A stretch of DNA of 64,000 nucleotides from Staphylococcus sp. M0911 (GCF_003491325.1 NZ_CP022881.1:806001-870000); one strand, 5' to 3'; positions 24,190 through 35,558 are shown, counted from the first letter of the stretch. Made by a program: numbers and translations. The notes: a model not told the origin generated them from the letters alone.

Positions 24190-24879
24190 ATGAGTTTTTC
24201 TAAAGATTTAAGAGTGGCAGCAGAACCTATTATTGAGGATATTTATAATGATGGTTTCATACAAGATTTATTACATGGTGAATTATCTAAACAAGCGGTA
24301 AGACAATATCTACGTGCAGATGCATCTTACTTAAAAGAGTTTGCTAATCTATATGCACTATTAATTCCTAAAGTGCATAATATGGATGACGTTAAATTTT
24401 TAGTGGAACAGATTGAATTTTTATTAGAAGGAGAAGTAGAAGCACATGAAATTTTAGCTTCATTCATAAATGAACCATATCATGAGATTGTTAAAGAAAA
24501 AGTATGGCCACCAAGTGGTGATCATTATATTAAGCATATGTACTATAATGCCTATGCACATGAAAATGCAGCATATACGATTGCAGCAATGGCACCATGT
24601 CCATATGTATATGCGGTAATTGGTAAAAGAGCGATAAAAGACAATCAACTTAATAAAGATTCAATTACGTCTAATTGGTTTGAATTTTATAGTACAGAAA
24701 TGGATGCACTAGTAAATTTATTTGATGAATTAATGGATCGTTTAACAGAGAATTGTACTTAAGAAGAAAAAGAAGAGATTAAGGAGAATTTCTTACAAAG
24801 TACTATTCATGAAAGAAACTTTTTCAATATGGCCTACGTAGATGAAAAATGGAATTTTAGAGGTGACAAATATGAATAA
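24190..24879 (+). pseudogene. tenA: thiaminase II / aminopyrimidine aminohydrolase gene with in-frame stop
   Basis: TenA hydrolyses aminopyrimidine breakdown products of thiamine to HMP for salvage. The frame 24190-24879 gives 229 codons, the usual staphylococcal length, but codon 191 (24760-24762) is TAA. The interrupted frame continues with recognisable TenA sequence ([15 protein letters not shown]) and its natural stop overlaps the thiD start. The conserved catalytic Glu in the IHERxFF motif is beyond the stop, so the 190-residue product should be inactive, although the Tyr (ASYLKEF) and Cys (MAPCPY) parts remain. GGAGG precedes ATG 24190. Sequencing error is the main alternative. Confidence 0.78.
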
Positions 24880-25693
24880 ACCTAAAATTGCTTTAACTAT
24901 TGCAGGTACTGATCCAACTGGCGGTGCTGGAGTAATGGCTGATTTGAAGTCATTTCATTCTTGCGGCGTTTATGGAATGGCAGCAATAACGAGTATTGTC
25001 GCTCAAAATACGATGGGCGTAGAACATATTCATAATCTAGAGACATCATGGGTTAAAGAACAATTGGATAGTGTATTTAATGATGAACTTCCTCATGCAA
25101 TTAAGACAGGGATGATTGCTACAGAAGAGACGATGCAATTAATCAAAAGTTATTTAGAAGATTATCCTACAATTCCATACGTGATTGATCCTGTTATGCT
25201 AGCCAAAAGTGGGGATTCGTTGATGGATGATCAAACCAAACAAAAGTTGCAAAGTACATTATTACCTTTAGCTGATGTTGTTACACCTAATATTCCAGAA
25301 GTGGAAGAAATCACTGGTATAAAGATTGATACTGAAGAAAACATTCGAAAAGCAGGAGATATATTTATCAATGACATTGGCAGCAAAGGTGTAGTCATTA
25401 AAGGTGGACATTCTGCCGACTTAAATAATGCTAAAGATTTTTTATTTACAAAAGATGGCGTATACACATTTGAAGATGAACGATTTGATACTAAACATAC
25501 TCATGGAACAGGTTGTACATTTTCAGCTGTCATTGCTGCTGAATTAGCTAAAGGTCGTAGTATTTATGAAGCAGTTGAAAAAGCTAAAACATTTATTTCT
25601 TTGAGTATCAAATATACCCCTGAGATTGGTAAAGGTCGTGGCCCAGTCAATCATTTTGCGTATCTAAAGAAAGTAGGTTTAGATGATGAATAA
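24872..25693 (+). CDS. thiD: hydroxymethylpyrimidine / phosphomethylpyrimidine kinase
   Basis: Phosphorylates HMP and HMP-P in thiamine synthesis; 273-residue ribokinase-fold enzyme. It starts [20 protein letters not shown]; the catalytic loop is [15 protein letters not shown] 24872 lies within the natural end of the tenA frame (8-nt overlap). If thiD depends on coupling to tenA, the premature tenA stop 110 nt upstream could reduce it; GGTGA in AGAGGTGACAAAT still gives a site of its own. Confidence 0.96.
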   Translation: MNKPKIALTIAGTDPTGGAGVMADLKSFHSCGVYGMAAITSIVAQNTMGVEHIHNLETSWVKEQLDSVFNDELPHAIKTGMIATEETMQLIKSYLEDYPTIPYVIDPVMLAKSGDSLMDDQTKQKLQSTLLPLADVVTPNIPEVEEITGIKIDTEENIRKAGDIFINDIGSKGVVIKGGHSADLNNAKDFLFTKDGVYTFEDERFDTKHTHGTGCTFSAVIAAELAKGRSIYEAVEKAKTFISLSIKYTPEIGKGRGPVNHFAYLKKVGLDDE

Positions 25694-26477
25694 TTTAGAA
25701 AAGCTTAGAAATGAGAATCCTTTAATTGTTTGTTATACGAACGATGTAGTTAAGAATTTTACTGCAAATGGTCTATTAAGTATTGGTGCAAGTCCGGCAA
25801 TGAGCGAGGCACCAGAAGAGGCTGAAGATTTTTATCAAGTTGCAAGTGGATTACTAATTAATATTGGTACGCTTACGCATAATAATGAAGCAGATTTAAT
25901 TAAGATAGGTAAAATTGCAAATCAACTTGGTACACCAATTGTTTTTGATCCTGTCGCAGTAGGAGCGTCACAATATAGAAAAGATTTTTGTAAAAACTTT
26001 TTAAGTGAAGTAAAAGTTGCAGTGATTAAAGGGAACGCTTCAGAAATATTGACACTCATTGATACCAATACAACAATGAAGGGGACTGATGGAGATAGTT
26101 CACTAAATGCAATAGAAATTGCCAAGAAAGCTCATCAAAAATATCACACTGCAATTGTAGTCACAGGTAAAGAAGATATCGTAGTTCAAGATGGCAAAGT
26201 GACTCAACTTTCAAATGGTTCTCCTATGTCTGCTAAAATTACAGGTGCTGGTTGCCTATTAGGTGGAATTATTACTAGTTTCTTATTTAGAAATAATCAA
26301 CCTCAACAAGAAACACTTGTAGAAGCGGTTAGTTTTTATAATATAGCTGGTGAAATTGCTGAAAACGCAGATCATGTCAAAGGTCCTGGCTCATTTTTAC
26401 CAGAATTACTAGATCAAATGTATTTATTGGATTATCAAACCTTTGAAAAATATGTTAGAAAAGAAGAGGTTGAATAA
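25686..26477 (+). CDS. thiM: hydroxyethylthiazole kinase
   Basis: Phosphorylates the thiazole moiety (THZ) for thiamine salvage; 263 residues, trimeric ribokinase-like fold. Landmarks are [27 protein letters not shown] at the N-terminus, [16 protein letters not shown] and the catalytic GAGCLLGG. The start is either ATG 25683 or 25686; I prefer 25686 (MNNLEKL) by comparison with S. aureus. It overlaps the end of thiD and abuts thiE. Confidence 0.95.
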   Translation: MNNLEKLRNENPLIVCYTNDVVKNFTANGLLSIGASPAMSEAPEEAEDFYQVASGLLINIGTLTHNNEADLIKIGKIANQLGTPIVFDPVAVGASQYRKDFCKNFLSEVKVAVIKGNASEILTLIDTNTTMKGTDGDSSLNAIEIAKKAHQKYHTAIVVTGKEDIVVQDGKVTQLSNGSPMSAKITGAGCLLGGIITSFLFRNNQPQQETLVEAVSFYNIAGEIAENADHVKGPGSFLPELLDQMYLLDYQTFEKYVRKEEVE

Positions 26478-27119
26478 ATGTCATTTAAAGCAACAGATTT
26501 AAAAATATATTTTATATGTGGCACCCAAGATATACCTGAACACCAAACTATTCAAGGTATCCTAACACAAGCTTTAGAAGCTGGCATTACGATGTTTCAA
26601 TTTAGAGAAAAAGGTGATAAAGCTTTAACTGGCTCGAAGAAAGAAAAATTAGCTAAAGAATTACAAGCTCTATGTCAATCATATGATGTACCATTTATTG
26701 TTAACGATGATGTCTCATTAGCCAAGAGCATTAATGCTGATGGTATACATGTTGGTCAAGATGATGAAGATGTTCGAGCTTTTGCAAATGATTTTCAAGA
26801 AAAGATTATCGGTCTAAGTGTTGGAAATTTAAATGAGTATGAAAAATCAGATCTCACTAATGTTGATTACATCGGAGTTGGACCAATGTTTGAAACACCA
26901 TCTAAAAGTGATGCTAGTGCTCCAGTAGGTCCAGATATGATTACACAGTTAAGACAAAAAATGGGTGATTTTCCTATGGTTGCTATTGGAGGTATTAATG
27001 AGGAGAATGTGCCCCTCATTGCAAATGCAGGTGTTGATGGCATTTCAGTGATTTCAGCAATTAGCAAAAGTAATAATATTGACAACACTGTTAATGAATT
27101 CAAGAAATATTTCAATTAA
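26478..27119 (+). CDS. thiE: thiamine-phosphate synthase
   Basis: Joins HMP-PP and THZ-P to thiamine phosphate; 213-residue TIM barrel. Motifs: [47 protein letters not shown] and [13 protein letters not shown] 26478 directly follows the thiM stop, with GAAGAGG inside the end of thiM. This is the last gene of the riboswitch-controlled operon, which provides salvage and joining steps but no thiC or thiG here. Confidence 0.96.
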   Translation: MSFKATDLKIYFICGTQDIPEHQTIQGILTQALEAGITMFQFREKGDKALTGSKKEKLAKELQALCQSYDVPFIVNDDVSLAKSINADGIHVGQDDEDVRAFANDFQEKIIGLSVGNLNEYEKSDLTNVDYIGVGPMFETPSKSDASAPVGPDMITQLRQKMGDFPMVAIGGINEENVPLIANAGVDGISVISAISKSNNIDNTVNEFKKYFN

Positions 27120-27206
27120 TCTTTAATTTTTCCACTTTTTGTTTTATCCTAGAGTATGAGTATGATAGAATAAATCCTATGTGAATATTACAATAGAGGT
27201 GGAAAA

Positions 27207-28076
27207 ATGAAGAAAAAAGCGTTGCTACCTTTGTTTTTAGGTTTAATGGTCTTTTTAGCAGGCTGTGATTATTCAAAACCTGGAGCTCGTAGTGGATTTT
27301 TCTATAATACGTTCGTTGATCCAATGAAACACTTATTACAGTGGTTGGGTAACGATGTTTTACACAATGATTATGGTTTAGCTATTATCATTTTAGTATT
27401 TGTTATTCGTCTTGTGTTACTTCCATTCATGTTATCAAACTACAAAAATAGTCATATGATGCGTGAAAAAATGAAAGTTGCTAAACCTGAAGTAGATGGT
27501 ATTCAGGAAAAGGTTAAACGTGCACGTACTCAAGAAGAGAAAATGGCTGCTAACCAAGAATTAATGGAAGTTTATAAAAAATATGATATGAATCCAATGA
27601 AGAGCATGTTGGGTTGTTTACCGATGCTAATTCAAATGCCTATTATCATGGGGTTATACTTTGTACTTAAGGACAAGTTAGTTAATGGCTTATCTGTACA
27701 CCCTCATTTTTTATGGTTTAATTTAACTAAACCAGATATTTGGATTACAATTATTGCAGGTGTGCTTTACTTTATACAAGCATATGTTTCAAGTAAAACG
27801 ATGCCTCAAGAACAACGTCAAATGGGTTATATGATGATGATTGTATCACCTATTATGATTATTTGGATTGCGTTAAGTTCAGCATCAGCATTAGGTTTAT
27901 ATTGGTCAGTCAGTGCAGCATTCTTAGTTGTACAAACACATTTTGCTAATATGTACTATTCTAAACTTGCTAAAAAAGAAGTTGAACCATTACTTGAAAA
28001 ATTTGATCAAGACGGTAAGTCATCAAATAAAAAAGGTAAAAATACTCAAGTCGTATCTAAGAAAAATAAAAAATAA
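27207..28076 (+). CDS. yidC: membrane protein insertase YidC (lipoprotein form)
   Basis: Inserts membrane proteins with or without SecYEG; 289 residues. The signal peptide ends in the lipobox LAGC with lipidated Cys20, typical of Gram-positive YidC1. Five membrane segments follow (first about 50-75), with the hydrophilic-groove Arg in [10 protein letters not shown] and the coiled hairpin between TM1 and TM2. The C-terminus is short and basic ([15 protein letters not shown]). AGAGGTGG precedes ATG 27207. Confidence 0.95.
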   Translation: MKKKALLPLFLGLMVFLAGCDYSKPGARSGFFYNTFVDPMKHLLQWLGNDVLHNDYGLAIIILVFVIRLVLLPFMLSNYKNSHMMREKMKVAKPEVDGIQEKVKRARTQEEKMAANQELMEVYKKYDMNPMKSMLGCLPMLIQMPIIMGLYFVLKDKLVNGLSVHPHFLWFNLTKPDIWITIIAGVLYFIQAYVSSKTMPQEQRQMGYMMMIVSPIMIIWIALSSASALGLYWSVSAAFLVVQTHFANMYYSKLAKKEVEPLLEKFDQDGKSSNKKGKNTQVVSKKNKK

Positions 28077-28084
28077 TTTAATTA

Positions 28085-28114
28085 AACCAGCAAATCATTG
28101 ATTTGCTGGTTTTT
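28085..28114 (+). terminator. terminator between yidC and the HD-domain gene
   Basis: AACCAGCAAATCA and TGATTTGCTGGTT form a near-palindrome followed by TTTTT. It lies between convergent genes and may serve both. Confidence 0.8.
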
Positions 28115-28115
28115 C

Positions 28116-28760
28116 TTATATATAGTGCCATTCGTCAAAAAACTGGGAAACGAATGACTTCATAAATTCATGACGTTGTGCTGCAATATGCTTAGCAGTT
28201 TGAGTATGCATTAAATCTTTAAGTTTAAATAATTTTTCATAAAAGTGTTTTATAGCAGAAGGTGGTAATTGTGTTAGAGTTGATTCACTAAAATCATTAG
28301 GCATTATTGTTTCCGTCCACATTGGTTCATTGAAATAACCTGCAAATTGAAATGTTCTAGCAATACCAATAGCACCAATGGCATCTAGACGGTCGGCATC
28401 TCTGACAATTTGACCTTCAGTTGATAATTCAATATAGTTGTTTGAACCATTCTTATAACTCATATTCTCAATAATATGTATAACATGAGTTTGATCATCT
28501 TCAGATAATTCAATTTCTCTTAAAAACTCTATTAATTTAGCTTTAGCCTGTTGTTCATTTACTAATTTAGGGTCAATCGTATCGTGTAGTATACTAGAGA
28601 GTTCAATGATAAATGAATGTTCAAAACCTTCTTTCTTAGCAATATACTTTGCTAATGCGTGTACACGACTAACATGTTCAACATCATGACCACTATAATC
28701 ATTTTTATGAAATGCTTGCATATATCTGAAAGCCATTTGAATGCGTTCTTCATTTTTCAT
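28116..28760 (-). CDS. HD-domain phosphohydrolase (YpgQ/YedJ type)
   Basis: A 214-residue cytosolic metal-dependent phosphohydrolase. HD-superfamily ligands are visible: His29 in SGHDVEHVSRVHALA, His59-Asp60 in ILHDTID, and the distal Asp in IVRDADRLDAIGAIG. YpgQ-type members cleave nucleoside triphosphates to monophosphate and pyrophosphate; the substrate here is not shown. It is transcribed convergently to yidC and downstream of cls, from which a hairpin separates it. Confidence 0.85.
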   Translation of the reverse strand: MKNEERIQMAFRYMQAFHKNDYSGHDVEHVSRVHALAKYIAKKEGFEHSFIIELSSILHDTIDPKLVNEQQAKAKLIEFLREIELSEDDQTHVIHIIENMSYKNGSNNYIELSTEGQIVRDADRLDAIGAIGIARTFQFAGYFNEPMWTETIMPNDFSESTLTQLPPSAIKHFYEKLFKLKDLMHTQTAKHIAAQRHEFMKSFVSQFFDEWHYI

Positions 28761-28775
28761 TTCTATTCATCCCTT

Positions 28776-28819
28776 CAAAACGAAAACCTGAGACAACAAT
28801 AGGTATGGGTCTCAGGTTT
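28776..28819 (-). terminator. terminator after the cardiolipin synthase gene
   Basis: AAACCTGAGAC (28784-28794) pairs with GTCTCAGGTTT (28809-28819). Read on the minus strand the stem is followed by TCGTTTTG, so it ends the cls transcript before the HD-domain gene. Confidence 0.7.
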
Positions 28820-28887
28820 GATTTTATTTTAATTACATATATTTTTATTTTACAATCGATTAAATCTTATTTGTTGAATACATAGTA

Positions 28888-30372
28888 TTATAAAATAGGA
28901 GATAAGAGTTGTGATATACCTTCTTTAAATTTGATCCATAAGCTACGCGATTCATATTTTTCTTTAGTTAATTGATCGGAAACTTTCATATCATCAATGA
29001 AGGCTTGTTTTAAAGAACGAGCAATACCTTCGTCATATATAAAGGCATTCACCTCAAAATTTAGCGTGAAACTTCTATGGTCCATATTGGCAGTACCAAC
29101 ACTTGCGACTTCATCATCAATAATTAATGTTTTGGAATGTAAAAATCCATTATTATATTGATATACGTTGACGCCAGCTTCTAAGAGGGAAGCTACATTT
29201 TTTAGAGTTGCCCAATAAACAAAAGGGTGATCAGGCATATTTGGAGTCATAATATTGACTTCTACACCCCCAAGTGCAGCAATTTTAATTGAATCTAAAA
29301 AAGCTTGGTCAGGAATGAAATAAGGTGATTGGATATAAATTGATTTTTTAGCAGAAGAAATCATTTTTAAATATCCATATTTAATTTGTTCCCATTCTTC
29401 ATCTGGACCACTAGAAGCGATTTGTATTCCAATAGTACCACCTGAATTGACATCTGGGAAATAGCGTTCTTCGTAAGTAATATTGTCACGTGTAGATTGA
29501 GAGTTCCAGTCTAGGATGAATCTTAATTGAAGAGCGTTAACTGCATCTCCTTCAACACGTAAATGTGTATCGCGCCAATATCCAAACTTTTTAGATTTAC
29601 CTAAATATTCGTCACCAACGTTAAATCCACCCACATATCCTATTTTACCGTCTATCACAGCGATTTTACGGTGATTTCGATTGTTCATTCGTAAATTAAT
29701 AAGGGGGAGTTTTGATGGGAAAAAAGCTTCTGCATGACCACCTTTTTCACGAAATGCTTTCAAATCCTTTTTCCTTAAGTCTCTTGAACCCATATCATCA
29801 TATAACATTTTAACTTCAATACCAGCTTCAGCTTTATCTTCTAATGCCTTTAAAATGGTCTTTCCAAGTTTATCACTGTGAAAGATATAATATTGAATAT
29901 GTATATAATCTTTAGCATTTTTAATATCTTCTAATAAATCATCAAACTTTTGATGACCGTCAGTATATATCATTAAATCATTATCAGTTGTTAAAAAAGC
30001 TGCATTATTATATAACAACATTTGTACCATTTCTTTAAACTTAACAATTTGATGATTTCCCTTTGAAAAGTTTTTATCTTTTATGGCTTTAAGTTGTTCA
30101 TCAACAATCATTTCAAGGCCAACTTTATCGTCTTTATCCAATGTAAAAATGTGATTTCTTTGAATTTGACGGCCAAAAAGTAGATATAATATAAAACCTA
30201 ATAAAGGTAAAAATACAAGGACTAATAACCATGCCCATATTGAATTAGCACTACGTCTTTCCATAAAAATAATGGTAAAGGCAAAGGCTAAGTTCAAAAT
30301 AAAAGCACCAATCAAAATAATATTGATAATAAGATTGGAATGAGCGAAAGTCATCGTGAATATTTCGACCAT
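28888..30372 (-). CDS. cls: cardiolipin synthase
   Basis: Phospholipase-D-family enzyme condensing two phosphatidylglycerols to cardiolipin at the membrane; 494 residues. Two N-terminal membrane segments (about 10-32 and 40-62) precede two catalytic HKD motifs: NHRKIAVID with His234 and HSKTLIIDD with His412. I chose the ATG at 30372 ([11 protein letters not shown]), preceded on the minus strand by AAGGAGGT; an upstream in-frame start at 30423 would add 17 unlikely residues. It corresponds to the Cls2-type enzyme of S. aureus by sequence impression. Confidence 0.95.
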   Translation of the reverse strand: MVEIFTMTFAHSNLIINIILIGAFILNLAFAFTIIFMERRSANSIWAWLLVLVFLPLLGFILYLLFGRQIQRNHIFTLDKDDKVGLEMIVDEQLKAIKDKNFSKGNHQIVKFKEMVQMLLYNNAAFLTTDNDLMIYTDGHQKFDDLLEDIKNAKDYIHIQYYIFHSDKLGKTILKALEDKAEAGIEVKMLYDDMGSRDLRKKDLKAFREKGGHAEAFFPSKLPLINLRMNNRNHRKIAVIDGKIGYVGGFNVGDEYLGKSKKFGYWRDTHLRVEGDAVNALQLRFILDWNSQSTRDNITYEERYFPDVNSGGTIGIQIASSGPDEEWEQIKYGYLKMISSAKKSIYIQSPYFIPDQAFLDSIKIAALGGVEVNIMTPNMPDHPFVYWATLKNVASLLEAGVNVYQYNNGFLHSKTLIIDDEVASVGTANMDHRSFTLNFEVNAFIYDEGIARSLKQAFIDDMKVSDQLTKEKYESRSLWIKFKEGISQLLSPIL

Positions 30373-30501
30373 AAAATACCTCCTTATTATATTATTTGTA
30401 TTAAAATTTAATTGATTTAACAAAAGTTTTTAACTACATAATTGTACCATGAAGTCATCTTTTTATCATTATACTGATTGTATTAATAAGTGTTTCTATT
30501 A

Positions 30502-30530
30502 TTGACTAAATAGTATTAGAGAAGTAGGAT
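30502..30530 (+). promoter_or_regulatory. candidate sigma-A promoter of csoR-csoZ
   Basis: TTGACT (30502-30507), 17-nt spacer, TAGGAT (30525-30530), about 30 nt before the csoR start. CsoR normally represses its own operon, but I could not identify an operator with confidence. Confidence 0.5.
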
Positions 30531-30560
30531 AGTAGGGAAATCAATAAAGAGGTGACTCAA

Positions 30561-30854
30561 GTGACAGAACAAGATCATGCGCATCACTCTGAACAAAGTA
30601 AAGCAAATTTAAAATCGAGATTAAACCGTATTGAAGGTCAAGTGAGAGCTATTAATCGAATGATAGAAGAAGATGTATATTGCGATGATGTGTTAACTCA
30701 AATCAGAGCTACACGTTCTGCATTAAATAGCGTAGCTACTAAATTATTAGAACAACATATGAAAAGTTGTATTGCAGAAAAAGTTAATCAAGGACATCAA
30801 GAAGAGGCAATGGAAGAGCTACTCGTTACTTTTCAAAAACTTATGAAAGATTGA
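30561..30854 (+). CDS. csoR: copper-sensing transcriptional repressor CsoR
   Basis: A 97-residue all-helical repressor that releases DNA on binding Cu(I). The sequence LKSRLNRIEGQVRAINRMIEEDVYCDDVL spans about 16-44, carrying the first Cys ligand; HMKSC carries the His and second Cys. A His-rich tail (DHAHH) is at the N-terminus. The start GTG 30561 (MTEQDHAHHSEQ) is well spaced from AAAGAGGTGA; GTG 30552 overlaps it. csoZ follows 10 nt later. In S. aureus CsoR controls copper export genes elsewhere. Confidence 0.93.
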   Translation: MTEQDHAHHSEQSKANLKSRLNRIEGQVRAINRMIEEDVYCDDVLTQIRATRSALNSVATKLLEQHMKSCIAEKVNQGHQEEAMEELLVTFQKLMKD

Positions 30855-30864
30855 GGGATATTAA

Positions 30865-31071
30865 GTGCAACAAAAAATTGTTTATACAGCTGGTATAGAA
30901 ACACAAGAACAATCTGAATCTGTAAAAAATCTTTTAACTGAAATGATAGGTGTATATCAAGTTGAAATCGATATCAATACTGGAAACATTTCAATAGAAT
31001 TTGAAACACCTGCGAATTTAAATAGTATTGAAAAAGAAATTTATGATGCTGGATATAAAGTCCTCTATTGA
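30865..31071 (+). CDS. csoZ: CsoZ-like small protein with an HMA-like fold lacking the CxxC metal site
   Basis: A 68-residue protein in the csoR operon. The pattern resembles a heavy-metal-associated domain (beta-alpha-beta: VYTAGIETQEQSESVKNLL, YQVEIDINTGNISIEFETP, IEKEIYDAGYKVLY), but the position of the MxCxxC loop reads TAGIETQEQ, and the protein has no Cys at all. S. aureus CsoZ is described as a cytosolic copper-buffering chaperone from this locus; how this Cys-free form would bind copper is unclear. The start is GTG 30865. Confidence 0.7.
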   Translation: MQQKIVYTAGIETQEQSESVKNLLTEMIGVYQVEIDINTGNISIEFETPANLNSIEKEIYDAGYKVLY

Positions 31072-31210
31072 TAATACGCAAATTCAGTTTATTGAACATA
31101 TTTTTAAGTTATAAAAAGTAAAGATTATATTAAATTTTAAAAATCATGTAGTAAAGTAGTCTGAATTGGGGTATGATTAGTTATGAAGTCAACCAAACGA
31201 GGTGTTATTA

Positions 31211-31348
31211 GTGAAGAATTCAGAGAAAATTCAAAATGTAGTCAGTTTATTATCATCATTAGGTGTAAATATTAAAAAAACTAAATCTCGTTTAGACATT
31301 ATTAATACGTTACCTACAACAAATCAAATCAGTCACGAATGTAAATAA
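31211..31348 (+). CDS. hypothetical 45-residue protein
   Basis: An open frame MKNSEKIQNVVSLLSSLG... of 45 residues ending TNQISHECK, with start GTG 31211 preceded by GAGGTG at 8 nt. It is basic in the middle (NIKKTKSRL) and has no membrane segment. I do not recognise the family. A GGGTAT/TATGAT element lies about 40 nt upstream and a strong terminator about 90 nt downstream, so it has the layout of an independent small gene between csoZ and rodA. Confidence 0.5.
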   Translation: MKNSEKIQNVVSLLSSLGVNIKKTKSRLDIINTLPTTNQISHECK

Positions 31349-31436
31349 GTGAACTTGATTTAGGATTTTGGTTAGTAAGTGCACTTAAATTGTAAATGTG
31401 AGTCGTCGTTTCAAAAGGGCGATTTTTTAGTAAAGA

Positions 31437-31472
31437 AATAGAGTCAGTCCTTTCACGGACTGACTCTATTTT
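31437..31472 (+). terminator. bidirectional terminator between the 45-aa ORF and rodA
   Basis: AAATAGAGTCAGTCC pairs with GGACTGACTCTATTT around TTTCAC; T-rich on both sides, so it can end the plus-strand small gene and the minus-strand rodA transcript. Confidence 0.88.
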
Positions 31473-31485
31473 TATTTGATATAAA

Positions 31486-32676
31486 TTATTCTTTTGAAGT
31501 TTCATATTTTTTAGGTTCATGATAATAAATGGATAAGATGACACCAATTCCAGTCATTAAACTCCATAATGAGCTACCACCATAACTAATGAATGGTAAA
31601 GGAATACCAGTAATTGGTAACAATTGAACTGTCATTCCAATATTTTGTAAAACATGGAAAACAATTAGTGATACATATCCTATAATGAATACTTTATTAT
31701 ATTGATCATTAATCCGACTAGCTAATCTAATTAAATGAAAGACTAAAATTAAAAATAACAAAATGAGAATAACTGATCCTATGAATCCCATTTCTTCGCC
31801 TATCACAGAGAAAATAAAATCGGTATGATTTTCAGGTATATAAACTTCACCATGATTATAACCTTTACCAAATAGTTGACCTGAACCAATGGCCTTTAGT
31901 GATTCGGTTAAATGATAACCATCTCCACTACTATATGAGTATGGATCCAACCATGAATTGATTCGTCCCATTTGATACATCTTAATACCTAATAAATTTT
32001 CTATTAATGATGGTTTGAAAAGAATAGTAAGTATAATTGACGAACCAATTACGATTGCCGCAATGAAGATAGGTGCAAGTAATCTCCATGTAATACCACT
32101 AACTAGCATGATTCCGGCAATGATTGCACAAATAACCAACGTTGTTCCTAAATCATTTTGTAATAAAATCAACGCCATTGGAATAATAGAAACACCTATG
32201 ATTTTGAAAAATAATGTCAAATCAGATTGAAATGACTTGTTAAAAGTAAATTGATTATGTCGTGCCACTACTTTAGATAAAGCCAATATAAGTATAATTT
32301 TCATAAATTCAGAAGGTTGAATACTAATTGGTCCAAAGCTATACCAACTTTTGGCACCATTAATAACTGGTGTGATAGGTGTTTCAGGTAATATTAAAAG
32401 TCCTAATAATAAAATACAAAAAATTCCATAAAGCAAATATGTATAATTTCTTATTTTTTTAGGTGAAATAAACATAATTATTATGGCCATTATTGCGCCT
32501 AGAATATAGTACATTATTTGTCTGATTCCAAAGTTAGCACTATATTGTCCACCGCCCATGGCAGAACTAATTAATGTAACACTTAATATAGCTAACAATG
32601 TAATGATTGCTACTAAAATCCAGTCTACTTTAAGTAGCCAATGTTTGTTAGGCTGTTGACGGGATGAATATTTCAT
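31486..32676 (-). CDS. rodA: SEDS-family peptidoglycan polymerase RodA
   Basis: A 396-residue polytopic membrane glycosyltransferase that polymerises lipid II. About ten membrane segments are visible. SEDS signatures: GAKSWYSFGPISIQPSEFMK, the catalytic-Asp loop ENHTDFIFSVIGEEMG, and GIPLPFISYGGSS near the C-terminus. RodA is favoured over FtsW by the compact N-terminus and C-terminus and by synteny. AAAGGAGTAAATT precedes the ATG. An 18-bp palindrome lies 44-61 nt upstream of the start codon. Confidence 0.92.
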   Translation of the reverse strand: MKYSSRQQPNKHWLLKVDWILVAIITLLAILSVTLISSAMGGGQYSANFGIRQIMYYILGAIMAIIIMFISPKKIRNYTYLLYGIFCILLLGLLILPETPITPVINGAKSWYSFGPISIQPSEFMKIILILALSKVVARHNQFTFNKSFQSDLTLFFKIIGVSIIPMALILLQNDLGTTLVICAIIAGIMLVSGITWRLLAPIFIAAIVIGSSIILTILFKPSLIENLLGIKMYQMGRINSWLDPYSYSSGDGYHLTESLKAIGSGQLFGKGYNHGEVYIPENHTDFIFSVIGEEMGFIGSVILILLFLILVFHLIRLASRINDQYNKVFIIGYVSLIVFHVLQNIGMTVQLLPITGIPLPFISYGGSSLWSLMTGIGVILSIYYHEPKKYETSKE

Positions 32677-32719
32677 AATTTACTCCTTTTACTACACGTG
32701 ATGAGATATTTGGTAATGA

Positions 32720-32737
32720 ATTATCAATATTGATAAT
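32720..32737. promoter_or_regulatory. 18-bp perfect palindrome upstream of rodA, Fur-box-like
   Basis: ATTATCAATATTGATAAT is a perfect inverted repeat. Extending to the right, the 19 bases 32726-32744 match 14 of 19 positions of the classical Fur box. It may be an operator for rodA, or simply AT-rich chance. The rest of the 358-nt interval rodA-ddl is AT-rich, with no ORF; I could not fix promoters for either divergent gene. Confidence 0.35.
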
Positions 32738-32989
32738 CATTCATCTATCATCCATAATTATATAACGATTTTACATGACTTTATAGAAATTTGCTAGAAT
32801 ATCAAGTCCAAATGAACTAACCATTTTATTTCAAATGATATATTTAGAGTGAAGATTGGTTAGGTTAAGTAACTTTTCCATTTATATTAATAGATTATAA
32901 AATGCAAAAGTCCTATCAAATATGATAATATTAAGTTTCAGAGAAGACTTTGTATATTAAAAATACATATATTTAAAAGTAGATATTAA

Positions 32990-34105
<1,116 letters not shown>

Positions 34106-34120
34106 ACGAGGTTGCTTGAA

Positions 34121-35482
34121 ATGATTAACGTAACATTAAAACAAATTAAAGCATGGATTGATTGTGAAATAGATGAGCAATATCTTCATCAATCAATTCA
34201 AGGTGTCACAATTGATTCCAGAGCGATAAAAAAAGACATGTTATTTATACCTTTTAAAGGTGAAAACGGTGACGGTCATCGTTTCGTTGAACAAGCACTC
34301 AAAGATGGAGCAGGTGCATCATTTTATCAAAAAGATGTATCACTGCCCAAGGATATCGAAGGACCTATTATATGGGTAGACGATACGTTGCAAGCATTAC
34401 AAGATTTAGCTAAAGCATATTTAAAATATGTTAATCCAAAGGTCATTGCTGTGACAGGTTCCAATGGTAAAACAACAACTAAAGATATGATTGAAAGTGT
34501 ACTTAATACAGAGTTTAATGTGAAAAAGACACAAGGTAACTACAATAATGAGATTGGTATGCCTTTAACTATTTTAGATTTAGATAAAAACACTGATATT
34601 TCTATTTTAGAAATGGGAATGTCAGGATTCCATGAAATTGAATTATTATCTACTATTGCTGAACCAGACATTGCTGTAATTACTAATATTGGTGAGTCAC
34701 ATATGCAAGATTTAGGTTCACGTGAAGGCATTGCTCAAGCTAAATCAGAAATAACAATTGGCTTAAAATCAAATGGTACATTTATCTATGATGGTGATGA
34801 ACCTTTGTTAAAACCGCATGTCGAACAAATTAAAGAAGCTAAATGTATTAGCATTGGGTTAGAACAAGGCAATTCATTAGTATGTAGTGTAAATGATCAA
34901 GTTGAAACAGAAGGCATTGCATTTACAATTAATCATCAACAAGAATATGAATTACCTATATTAGGTATTCATAATATGAAAAATGCTGCTATTGCCATTG
35001 CAGTAGGGCAAGAATTAGGACTTTCGTATAAAACAATTCAACACAATATCAAACGTGTTAAATTAACAGGCATGAGAATGGAACGTCATGAAACAGAACA
35101 ACAAGTTACTGTCATTAATGATGCATATAATGCAAGTCCAACAAGTATGAAAGCTGCTATAGATACGTTAAGTAACATGAATGGACGAAAGATTATTGTG
35201 CTTGGTGATGTTCTTGAATTAGGTGACAATAGTCAACGTATGCATGAAGAAGTCGGAACTTATTTACAGAATAAACACATCGATCAATTAATTACATTTG
35301 GTAGTGAAGCAACATTTATACACAATACAGGTAAGTCATATGTTGATGAAGCACATCATTTTAATGATAAAGAAAAACTTATTTCTTATATGACACATAT
35401 CGTTCAACCAGATGATAACGTATTAATTAAAGGTTCAAGAGGTATGAAATTAGAAGAAGTAGTAGATGCATTAATTAAATAA
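34121..35482 (+). CDS. murF: UDP-N-acetylmuramoyl-tripeptide--D-alanyl-D-alanine ligase
   Basis: Adds D-Ala-D-Ala to UDP-MurNAc-tripeptide; 453 residues in three Mur-ligase domains. ATP loop [36 protein letters not shown], and [11 protein letters not shown] in the C-terminal part. I chose ATG 34121 ([13 protein letters not shown]) with AACGAGG upstream; TTG 34112 is in frame but overlaps that site. Confidence 0.97.
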   Translation: MINVTLKQIKAWIDCEIDEQYLHQSIQGVTIDSRAIKKDMLFIPFKGENGDGHRFVEQALKDGAGASFYQKDVSLPKDIEGPIIWVDDTLQALQDLAKAYLKYVNPKVIAVTGSNGKTTTKDMIESVLNTEFNVKKTQGNYNNEIGMPLTILDLDKNTDISILEMGMSGFHEIELLSTIAEPDIAVITNIGESHMQDLGSREGIAQAKSEITIGLKSNGTFIYDGDEPLLKPHVEQIKEAKCISIGLEQGNSLVCSVNDQVETEGIAFTINHQQEYELPILGIHNMKNAAIAIAVGQELGLSYKTIQHNIKRVKLTGMRMERHETEQQVTVINDAYNASPTSMKAAIDTLSNMNGRKIIVLGDVLELGDNSQRMHEEVGTYLQNKHIDQLITFGSEATFIHNTGKSYVDEAHHFNDKEKLISYMTHIVQPDDNVLIKGSRGMKLEEVVDALIK

Positions 35483-35497
35483 TGCTTTATGTTATTG

Positions 35498-35558
35498 TAG
35501 TAAGACTCATGTTAATTTCTCATATAATTGGGAATAACATAGTAGTCTTACTATTTTT
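35498..35558 (+). terminator. intrinsic terminator after ddl-murF
   Basis: TAGTAAGACT pairs with AGTCTTACTA, with CATGTTA/TAACATA continuing the stem, followed by TTTTT. Confidence 0.8.

Noticed and set aside
22678..28760. Search for mobile elements, integrases, att repeats or CRISPR arrays around strand switches
   Set aside because: No transposase, integrase, spaced direct repeats or flanking duplications were seen anywhere in the window; gene order is that of the staphylococcal core genome.
31217..31233. CodY-like match within the start of the 45-aa ORF
   Set aside because: Three mismatches in 15 within coding sequence and no link to CodY targets.
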